Part shown: positions 25,494 through 32,063 of the stretch, one piece after another
How positions within the stretch are numbered: the stretch's first letter is position 1
How the letters are laid out: each line of letters starts with the position of its first letter
Assembly: GCA_002719135.1 (NCBI GenBank)
Contig: PBGU01000052.1
Coordinates: forward strand, 7,294-44,988
Direction of reading: 5' to 3'
DNA: 37,695 nucleotides
Source: Gammaproteobacteria bacterium
Lineage (GTDB): Bacteria; Pseudomonadota; Gammaproteobacteria; Pseudomonadales; Azotimanducaceae
Position numbers and translations under genes: made by a program
Notes under the pieces: model-generated
Told to the model about the DNA's origin: nothing
The model's input: the letters and a program-made list of their open reading frames with translations, nothing else
Database searches by the model: none

Positions 25494-26270
25494 TTACAAA
25501 CGACGCGCACACCACACTTCTTCGGTGGGCCATTTGGTGGCCCAAGCCGCGTCGGCCCAGGCGTAATTTGAACCCGCGTCAGCTGTCGGTGCGCCAAGTT
25601 CTAAGAGACGTTCAACGGCGAACTCGTTAGCCGCTAGCAGTGCAATCCATTCCCCGTGAGGGAGATGAAACTCCACTTCGTTCGACGAGAACTCCCACTG
25701 GTTCTGATAAAGGCCTAGGTAAGGCCGCTGTAATTGTTCGGCGAGGGGAGCGTCCTCATCGTCTTGGTCAGGCACGCAACAAATGGCAAATGCGTGGTTT
25801 GTCATAAACACCAGACCTCCACCTGGACGTAGTACTCTGGCGGCCTCTGGGATCCATTGGTAAGGATCAGCCCAGAGCGAAGCCCCGTATTCCGATATAG
25901 CAAAGTCAAAACACGCGTCATCAAACGGTAGTGATTCACCAAAACCTTCGACGAAACCGACGCCTAGTTGGTATTGCGCCTCCAATCGCGTGGCGGTTGC
26001 TAGTTGGTTCGGCGTGGGATCGATACCCACCACCGATTTAGCACCCCGACGAGCCATCCAGGAAGAGACATAGCCGGCACCGCAGCCGATTTCGATACAA
26101 CGTTTTCCGGTCAGATTCTTTGGTAATAGGTCAATATCACTGTCCGGTATGTTCCAAATACCCCAGCGTGGATTGTCGGATGCCCAACCCTCTTCGGCGG
26201 GTTTCACATATCGAGCAGCAAATCCTTGCCATGCGTCTCGATTGGCTATTTGGTGTTTTTTTAGTTTCAT
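25494..26270 (-). CDS. Class I SAM-dependent methyltransferase
   Basis: This 258-residue Rossmann methyltransferase has motif I CIEIGCGAGYVSSWMARRGA (SAM loop, about 58-70), the acidic motif II VVGIDPTPNQL, motif post-II FDFAISEYGASLW, and RVLRPGGGLVFMTNHAF (motif III). It resembles UbiE/Methyltransf_11-type small-molecule methyltransferases. Its ATG overlaps the TGA of the upstream M28 peptidase (ATGA), so it is the translationally coupled last gene of the TauD-M28-methyltransferase operon. The acceptor is unknown. Confidence 0.92.
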   Translation of the reverse strand: MKLKKHQIANRDAWQGFAARYVKPAEEGWASDNPRWGIWNIPDSDIDLLPKNLTGKRCIEIGCGAGYVSSWMARRGAKSVVGIDPTPNQLATATRLEAQYQLGVGFVEGFGESLPFDDACFDFAISEYGASLWADPYQWIPEAARVLRPGGGLVFMTNHAFAICCVPDQDDEDAPLAEQLQRPYLGLYQNQWEFSSNEVEFHLPHGEWIALLAANEFAVERLLELGAPTADAGSNYAWADAAWATKWPTEEVWCARRL

Positions 26271-28483
26271 CGTTGAACGATGGCGTTGATCGCATCAATT
26301 CGATCGGCGAGTCCATTCAGTACCGTACTTAGGCCGACTACGGCTTCCGGAACGGCCCCATAGCGCCGCTCTTCAATCGCTTCACGGATCATGGGCAAAG
26401 TCTTTACCCCGTAGCCGGTGTAAAACCCGGGCGCATAGAGTTGATGGCGATACCAGGAACGACGCGGGAGCCCCTGATCCCGAAGGAATAGCCGCTCACT
26501 GGTGTAGAGAAGATGGTTAATCTTTTTGCGTTGACGCGCTTTCAAGGTAATGAGATCCGCGGCGTCCAATAGCAGCGCGGACCGTTCAACTTTTGCGAGC
26601 GCGTTATGGAGGGGCGAGAAGTTAAAGTGTGGCACGGGGTCATGCCGGCGTGGCGCGCGCAGTGATTTGCGTGGATCCAGTGCCGCCGTGTAGGCGCCAG
26701 CATCGATAAGGCCATTGATCCGCGCCGTTTCTTTACGCCGTGTTTCCGCCAATTCTTCAATGTCCGCGAGAAATTTCTTGACGTTGTCTAGCAGGCCACT
26801 GAAGTCAAAGGGCAAGATTCGGGCGTTTGCGAGCCGCAAGGTGGCGCGTCCGGTCAATTCCGCGAGCACCGTACCGTACACGTTACCGGGATCGATAAAA
26901 CGATGGAAATGTTCGTGCGTGTCGTAGAGCGTGTGGTAGCTACCGCTCTCCGCCTCGCCGCCGAAGCTAAGATTGGCCGAAGCGATACCGAGGTGATGGA
27001 GAAATGCGGTGTAGTCTGATCCAGACCCTAGTGCGGCGACCCGCAGGTCGCGTCGATCAGTAAGTTCGGACACAGCTTTTTCGTCACCGTTTATTTGAAT
27101 ACGGGCCCTCCGTCGTTCACCGATAGACAGCTTTGTTTGAGGATCTTCCACGTCACTAAGCAGTTGGTTAAAAAAGCGTTCAAGTGTGTGACTCGCGCCG
27201 ACGGAGACGAAACCGCGCCCCATACCGTCGGTATTCAGATAAGCCACGGCTTTTCGACTAAGCTCGCGTGCATGCTCTTCCACCCATTCGGTTGATCCCA
27301 TCAGCCCCGGTTCTTCTGCGTCCCACGCGGCATAGACGATGGTCCGGTCGATCGGCTCGTCGAGCCTTGCAATGGCTCGGGCCTCTGCAAGCATCGTCAC
27401 CAGTCCGGAGACAGGGTCTCTCGCGCCGTGATTCCAACCGTCATGATGGTTGCCGCGGATCACCCATTCGTCAGGGAATATTGATCCTTGCCGACGCGCA
27501 ATGACATTACGGGCGGTAACCATCTGCCAGTCGAATTCGACTTGGAGTCGCACCCGCGCGGGTCCGGGACCGAGGTGATACGAAAGTGGCAATGCGCCCC
27601 GCCAGTCAGAAGGTGCCATCGGTCCGCTTAATTGCCTGAGTAATGGTTCCGCATCGGCATAAGAGATCGGGAGGACGGGGATGGTTGCGATGGCAGCAGC
27701 TTCATCACGGCTTAACCGCCGAGCTCCTTTTTTCGCGGCCCAACCGGGCGTAAGTACGTCTCCGGCATGCAACGGCAAGTCCATCACGGCACCGCGTTGA
27801 ATGGCAGAATCGTTTTTGTAGGGTCCGTCGGGGTAGACGCTGCCGCGGGTATACCCATCATCGATGGGATCCGAATAAATCAAAGCGCCGATGGCGCCAT
27901 GTTCCGCCGCCAACTTCGGTTTGATTCCACGCCATACTTTCCCGTAGCGGGCAATAACGATGGCACCGGTGACGTCAACGCCATATCGATCGAGCATTTC
28001 ATAGTCTTCCCGCGTACCGTAGTTCACGTACACCAGATGGCCGACCACATCGCCGTCTGGCGAAAACGCGTTATAAGGGGGCAGTACCTGGTCACGCATG
28101 GTCGTACTTGCATCGGATTTGACGATGCGTTCCGTGAGGGTGGCTTGAAAGTATTGCGGTTGGAGCATCTCAAGCACGCGGACTTTGGGAACTGGGATAA
28201 GAACCTCGTAAGTCGCAAGCCGAGTGTCGTAACCCCACTGCTTAAACAGCGCGGCAATGTACTCGGCGTTCCGTTTGCCTTGCGTTGAAGCGACATGATG
28301 AGGTTTAGCTGCGAGGGCCTCGATCCATTCATGGAGGTCGTTGGCCGAGATGTCGCTCACAAGTCGTGCCTCGAGCTCACGCTGTTTCTCGCTTTCGTCG
28401 ACGCCGAAACCAAGCAGAACGTCGTCTGCGTGACCGGTCGCCGCGTTCAAAAGCGCTATCCACAGGAACACTGCACGCTTCAC
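26267..28483 (-). CDS. Secreted M28 metallopeptidase (glutamate carboxypeptidase II / PSMA-like)
   Basis: This 738-residue co-catalytic zinc peptidase has a signal peptide (MKRAVFLWIALLNAATGHA), a PA-type apical domain (about 130-260), the M28 core and a C-terminal TFR-dimerisation-like domain, as in human PSMA (about 750 residues). Zn ligands and the base are visible by alignment: His346 in GNHHDGW, Asp356 in HGARDP, Glu390 and Glu391 in DAEEPGLMGS, Asp419 in YLNTDG, and His517 in SYHTLYD. It probably removes C-terminal residues from peptides in the periplasm or outside the cell. The start is GTG with GAGG upstream. It is coupled downstream to the methyltransferase and follows the TauD-like gene by 43 bp. 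Confidence 0.93.
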   Translation of the reverse strand: MKRAVFLWIALLNAATGHADDVLLGFGVDESEKQRELEARLVSDISANDLHEWIEALAAKPHHVASTQGKRNAEYIAALFKQWGYDTRLATYEVLIPVPKVRVLEMLQPQYFQATLTERIVKSDASTTMRDQVLPPYNAFSPDGDVVGHLVYVNYGTREDYEMLDRYGVDVTGAIVIARYGKVWRGIKPKLAAEHGAIGALIYSDPIDDGYTRGSVYPDGPYKNDSAIQRGAVMDLPLHAGDVLTPGWAAKKGARRLSRDEAAAIATIPVLPISYADAEPLLRQLSGPMAPSDWRGALPLSYHLGPGPARVRLQVEFDWQMVTARNVIARRQGSIFPDEWVIRGNHHDGWNHGARDPVSGLVTMLAEARAIARLDEPIDRTIVYAAWDAEEPGLMGSTEWVEEHARELSRKAVAYLNTDGMGRGFVSVGASHTLERFFNQLLSDVEDPQTKLSIGERRRARIQINGDEKAVSELTDRRDLRVAALGSGSDYTAFLHHLGIASANLSFGGEAESGSYHTLYDTHEHFHRFIDPGNVYGTVLAELTGRATLRLANARILPFDFSGLLDNVKKFLADIEELAETRRKETARINGLIDAGAYTAALDPRKSLRAPRRHDPVPHFNFSPLHNALAKVERSALLLDAADLITLKARQRKKINHLLYTSERLFLRDQGLPRRSWYRHQLYAPGFYTGYGVKTLPMIREAIEERRYGAVPEAVVGLSTVLNGLADRIDAINAIVQR

Positions 28484-28526
28484 AGCAAGCCTCGATCGAA
28501 ACCGGAGCTAAACGTGCGAAAAAGAC

Positions 28527-29342
28527 TCAACAAAATGGCCGGTCACCCTTGACGGTGACACGAATACCGCTACGAGTGTCCGGGAAGTAATCCCACACCG
28601 CTAAGTGTTGCGTACACCGGTTGTCCCACATGGCGATTGAGTTTTGTCGCCATTGAAATCGACATTGAAACGCTGGGTTTCGGATGTGTTCGAAGAGAAA
28701 CTGAAGCAAACCACGGCTTTCAGCAGCGGTTAGTCCCTCGATACGACGGGTAAAACCAGAATTCACGTACAGTGCCTTTTTTGCGGTGACAGGATGGGCT
28801 CGGATCACCGGATGGGTGGATTGCGGGAATGCGCGCTGCGGTTTGTGGTCGCCGTATAGGCCAGCGTAGTCGGCGCGATGGACGGCGCTTAAGCCGGCAA
28901 GCCAGGCCTGCATCGGACCGGATAGTGCGTCGTAGGCCGCATACATGTTGGCGAATAGGGTATCTCCGCCTTTGGCGGGCACTTGGTGTAGATGCAAGAT
29001 ACTGCCGAGTGGCGGTTCTTCGTCTGCTGAGACGTCGGAGTGCCAGCCGGCGCCGTTGTTTCGTTGCGAATGGCGGTCCGTGTGTATCTGCATTAATTCA
29101 GGATTGTCGTGAACGTATGGGGCCGCCGGATGAATATGCAGGGGGCCAAACCGACGGCCAAATTCTAAGTGCTGTTCGGGAGTTAATTCCTGGTCCCGAA
29201 AAAACACCACCAAGTGTTCCATCCAAGCGTGATGAATTTCATCGAAGGCTTGGTCGTCGAGGGGACGCGATAGGTCAACCCCGTGGATGGTCGCTCCAAT
29301 TGTCGGGGTTAATGGCTCAACCCTAATGCATTGATAGTTCAT
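28527..29342 (-). CDS. TauD/TfdA-family Fe(II)/2-oxoglutarate dioxygenase
   Basis: This non-heme iron enzyme of 271 residues hydroxylates a small acid with 2-oxoglutarate and O2. The start is ATG 29342; the track's TTG 29348 adds only two residues. The facial triad is His and Asp in WHSDVSAD (about 101 and 103) plus the His in NRCTQHLAVWDY (about 246). The 2-oxoglutarate Arg lies in RSGIRVTVKGD. The substrate loop is not that of a proven taurine dioxygenase, so the substrate is open. It is the first gene of a three-gene minus-strand operon and is divergent from crotonase C. No clear Shine-Dalgarno is seen. Confidence 0.92.
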   Translation of the reverse strand: MNYQCIRVEPLTPTIGATIHGVDLSRPLDDQAFDEIHHAWMEHLVVFFRDQELTPEQHLEFGRRFGPLHIHPAAPYVHDNPELMQIHTDRHSQRNNGAGWHSDVSADEEPPLGSILHLHQVPAKGGDTLFANMYAAYDALSGPMQAWLAGLSAVHRADYAGLYGDHKPQRAFPQSTHPVIRAHPVTAKKALYVNSGFTRRIEGLTAAESRGLLQFLFEHIRNPAFQCRFQWRQNSIAMWDNRCTQHLAVWDYFPDTRSGIRVTVKGDRPFC

Positions 29343-29448
29343 GACCAAAGTGTGCCAGAAGCTTGGCGTTAATGTGGTGTGCGGGTGTACGAGGTTTTAG
29401 CCATGCCCGTATACAGGGTACGATCCATGAAAACGAAGGGAGCCAATT

Positions 29449-30282
29449 ATGTCTGACGAAAATCCGATTCTGACCGAGCGCCGCGGACAACAAGGGGGGA
29501 TTCTTTGGCTTACCTTGAATCGACCCGAGAAACTCAATGCGTTGACGTTTCCGTTGTTACGCGAGTTGCGTGAAATTGCGTTTGAGGCACGCTTTGATCG
29601 CACCATACGGTGCGTGGTTATCACAGGTGCGGGCCGTGGTTTTTGTGCTGGCATGGATTTTGGCGGGGCGGCTAACCCCGACCCCGACCCGGTCCCCGAG
29701 GGTTTAGAGGCTGGCCAGGTTGATGCCGAAGGTTACCGGCTGAATTTTCGCCACGAGACTGAAACATTTATTGCGCTACGTCGGATAGAGGTCCCCATGA
29801 TCGCAATGGTTAACGGGCCGTGCGTCGGCGGCGGTTTCGATCTTGCCAGTCATTGCGACATGGCGGTGGTCTCGACGACGGCTCGATTCCAAGTTGCCTA
29901 TGTCAAGCGCGGTGTCTTTGCAGATCTAGGTGGATTTTGGTCACTACCGCGAGTCATCGGATGGCGAAAGGCAATGGAGATGATGATGACGGGACGCTTC
30001 ATGAGTGCGGAAGAGGCGCATGATGCTGGGTTTTCCAACTACCTTGTCGAACCCGACGAGCTGGAAGAAAAAACCATGGAACTCGCATTGGAAATTGAAG
30101 CGGGGCCGCCGATTGCGCAGAAGGTTGGCAAGTTGCTCGCGATGCGAACCGCCCACATGGACTTCGATTCGGCCATGCAGTGGTCGGAAACTGCGATTCC
30201 ATTGGTTGGCCTCTCCGCAGACGCCCGTGAGGGCGCGGCTGCGTTTCGAGAAAAAAGAGAGTCCGATTTTAAAGGCGTCTAA
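29449..30282 (+). CDS. Dienoyl-CoA isomerase-like crotonase (crotonase C)
   Basis: This 277-residue crotonase shows VVITGAGRGFCAGMDF, NGPCVGGGFDLASHCD and GVFADLGGFWSLPRVIG. The Asp in FADLGG matches the catalytic Asp204 of dienoyl-CoA isomerase (ADVG in ECH1). The first hydratase Glu position is Asp in GGFDLA, and the partner Glu is missing by eye. The function is therefore probably isomerase-like rather than hydratase. AAGGGAG precedes the ATG. It lies 36 bp upstream of the glutathione peroxidase gene on the same strand, making a likely two-gene transcription unit. Confidence 0.88.
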   Translation: MSDENPILTERRGQQGGILWLTLNRPEKLNALTFPLLRELREIAFEARFDRTIRCVVITGAGRGFCAGMDFGGAANPDPDPVPEGLEAGQVDAEGYRLNFRHETETFIALRRIEVPMIAMVNGPCVGGGFDLASHCDMAVVSTTARFQVAYVKRGVFADLGGFWSLPRVIGWRKAMEMMMTGRFMSAEEAHDAGFSNYLVEPDELEEKTMELALEIEAGPPIAQKVGKLLAMRTAHMDFDSAMQWSETAIPLVGLSADAREGAAAFREKRESDFKGV

Positions 30283-30318
30283 TCGCGCTATGATTTAGGG
30301 CATAACAAAGGAGAAACC

Positions 30319-30798
30319 ATGGGATTCCATGACATAACAATGCAGTCCATTACCGGGGAACCGAAGAGCTTTGAACAACTCAAGGGCCAGGTCTGTCTGG
30401 CCGTCAACCTAGCTAGCCAGTGAGGACTCACGCCACAGTACGCAGGTCTGCGTACATTACATGAGGACAACGCAGAGAAAGGATTTACCGTTCTCGGATT
30501 TCCTTGCAATCAGTTCGGAGGGCAGGAACCAGGAACGAACGAGGAGATCCTAGAGTTTGCCCGGTCTAAATTCGACGTGACCTTCCCGATGTTTTCCAAG
30601 ATCGAAGTGAACGGAGATGGGGCGTGCGAGCTCTATCAGCTCTTAACGTCGGCCATTTCGAACCCAGAGGGTAAGCCCGACATCGCGTGGAATTTCACCA
30701 AATTCCTTATTGATGGAGATGGCAACGTGGTGGAGCGGTTCGAACCGGGGACGGCGCCTGAAGAGATCGCGGTAAAACTTGAGGGCTATTTGAGTTAA
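30319..30798 (+). CDS. gpx: Selenocysteine-containing glutathione peroxidase (in-frame TGA = Sec35)
   Basis: Reading through TGA at 30421-30423 gives one uninterrupted 159-residue glutathione peroxidase; the track shows only the last 73 residues (30577-30798). The ATG at 30319 has AAAGGAGA about 6 nt upstream. The peroxidatic site reads NLASQ-U-GLTPQY, where Cys-type family members read NVASxCGLTPQY, so the TGA is exactly at the Cys/Sec position. The rest of the tetrad is present: Gln69 in FPCNQFGGQEPG, and Trp124 and Asn125 in WNFTKFLID. The enzyme reduces hydroperoxides with a thiol reductant. Its length equals the bacterial BtuE/GPx type (about 160-185). It forms a probable unit with crotonase C and is followed by a terminator-like hairpin. 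A Cys-to-stop nonsense mutation is the alternative, but the SECIS at the correct distance argues against it. Confidence 0.93.
30427..30465 (+). promoter_or_regulatory. Bacterial SECIS element directing Sec insertion at 30421-30423
   Basis: GTACGCA (30438-30444) and TGCGTAC (30449-30455) form a perfect 7-bp stem closing a GGTC tetraloop, so the apex reads GC-AGGTCT-GC. I recall the same apical sequence from the E. coli fdhF SECIS. The stem begins 14 nt after the TGA, within the short distance required for SelB to deliver Sec-tRNA. A lower stem CTCA/TGAG (30427-30430 with 30462-30465) extends it across an internal loop. The bulged U of E. coli is not present, as in many other bacteria. Confidence 0.88.
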
Positions 30799-30804
30799 CC
30801 GATC

Positions 30805-30829
30805 GGGGGGTACCACAGATACCCCCTTT
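30805..30829 (+). terminator. Terminator-like hairpin after gpx
   Basis: GGGGGTA (30806-30812) and TACCCCC (30820-30826) form a 7-bp stem with a 7-nt loop, followed by TTTCAATATT. The stem starts 7 bp after the gpx stop. The T-run is short, so termination may be partial and allow some readthrough into the CoA-transferase gene. Confidence 0.6.
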
Positions 30830-30851
30830 CAATATTCACGAGAGGGTGTCC

Positions 30852-32057
30852 ATGGCAGCGTTGGATGGTTTGCGGGTACTGGATATGACCCAGTACGAAG
30901 CGGGGACATCGTGTACCCAAGCATTGGCATGGTTGGGCGCAGACGTCGTGAAGGTCGAGCGTCCCGATGGTGGAGATCCGGGACGAGGTGCGGGTGGCGA
31001 CGCTGAGTACTTTGTTGTCTGGAACTCGAATAAACGGAGTGTCGCGATTGATCTGCGGAGCGCGGACGGTCGTGCGTTGTTTATGCGGATGGTGCCTAAA
31101 TACGATGTCTTCGTAGAAAACTATGGCCCCGGCGTTATCGAGCGATTGGACATTGGTTACGAGGCAATGAAGGCTGTGAAGCCCGACATTATCTATGCCC
31201 GTATCAAGGGGTTCGGGGTGGACGGCCCTTGGTCTGACTACAAGTGCTACGACATGGTGGCGCAAGCGGCCGCAGGGGCTTTTTCGATCACGGGCGAGAT
31301 TGACGGACCGCCTATGCGACCGGGACCGACTATGGGAGATGCGGGAACTGGAATACAAATGGCGCTCGCGATCGCGGCCGCGTACGCGCAGAAACTTCGC
31401 ACGAGCAAAGGACAGCTGATCGAATTGTCAATGCAAGAGGCCATGACCTATTACCTACGCACCGCCACCTCGTCAGGAAATTATGGAGAACGGGCGGCGA
31501 ATCGATCTGGAAACGGACAACTCCCCACGATGTCTCTATACCCTTGTGCTGGCGGCGGGTCGAATGATTATGTATACGTGATGGCGGTTACCCCAAAGAT
31601 GTGGGAAGCCCTCTGCCGTGTGATCGATCGAGAGGATCTTGTTCAACATCCGCAATTTAGTCGGCAGGCAGATCGTTACCAGAACCGTGACGAACTGCGA
31701 GGGATCATTGGCACGTGGGCCCTGACGCGTGATAAGTATCAAGCCATGCGCGAGTTGGCCGAGGGAGGTGTTCCCGCGAGCGCCGTCCTCGACACGAGCG
31801 ACCTCTACAACAATCCTCACCTGGTCGAGAGAGGCTTTGTTCACGAGGTTGAACATCTGCGCCACGGTGCGGTAAAGCTTCTCGGCTGGCCGGTGCGCAT
31901 GTCGGAAAGCTCGGTTGAAATCGAAGCTGCGCCAATACTTGGGCAGCATTCCAACGAAGTATTAAATGATGATCTGGGGTTAACCCAAACAGAACTAGAC
32001 GACCTCACGAAACAGGGCGTCATCCAACAGATGGCATCGAACTCGACGGATCGGTGA
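30852..32057 (+). CDS. CaiB/BaiF family CoA-transferase
   Basis: This family III CoA-transferase has 401 residues from ATG 30852 (AGAGGG 5 nt upstream; the track's GTG 30846 lies inside that site). It moves CoA between carboxylic acids through a covalent aspartyl-CoA intermediate. The catalytic Asp is Asp163 in PTMGDAGTG. The N-terminal GLRVLDMTQYEAG, VVKVERPDGGDPGR and NSNKRSVAIDLRS are typical. Formyl-CoA:oxalate and carnitine/succinyl-CoA transferases belong here, and the pair of substrates cannot be told from sequence. Its 3' end is only 6 bp from the convergent ADP-forming acyl-CoA synthetase. Confidence 0.93.
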   Translation: MAALDGLRVLDMTQYEAGTSCTQALAWLGADVVKVERPDGGDPGRGAGGDAEYFVVWNSNKRSVAIDLRSADGRALFMRMVPKYDVFVENYGPGVIERLDIGYEAMKAVKPDIIYARIKGFGVDGPWSDYKCYDMVAQAAAGAFSITGEIDGPPMRPGPTMGDAGTGIQMALAIAAAYAQKLRTSKGQLIELSMQEAMTYYLRTATSSGNYGERAANRSGNGQLPTMSLYPCAGGGSNDYVYVMAVTPKMWEALCRVIDREDLVQHPQFSRQADRYQNRDELRGIIGTWALTRDKYQAMRELAEGGVPASAVLDTSDLYNNPHLVERGFVHEVEHLRHGAVKLLGWPVRMSESSVEIEAAPILGQHSNEVLNDDLGLTQTELDDLTKQGVIQQMASNSTDR

Positions 32058-32063
32058 TCGTTA

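Noticed and set aside
27767-28288. 173-residue plus-strand ORF
   Set aside because: Antisense to the M28 peptidase; no motif or ribosome-binding site.
30421-30423. Nonsense mutation or pseudogene reading of the gpx TGA
   Set aside because: The TGA is at the exact catalytic position, the rest of the gene is intact, and a SECIS hairpin follows at the correct distance; decay would not produce all three.
30577-30798. 73-residue ORF in the track, as an independent short gene
   Set aside because: It is the in-frame C-terminal part of the Sec-GPx that begins at 30319; its ATG is an internal Met with no ribosome-binding site.
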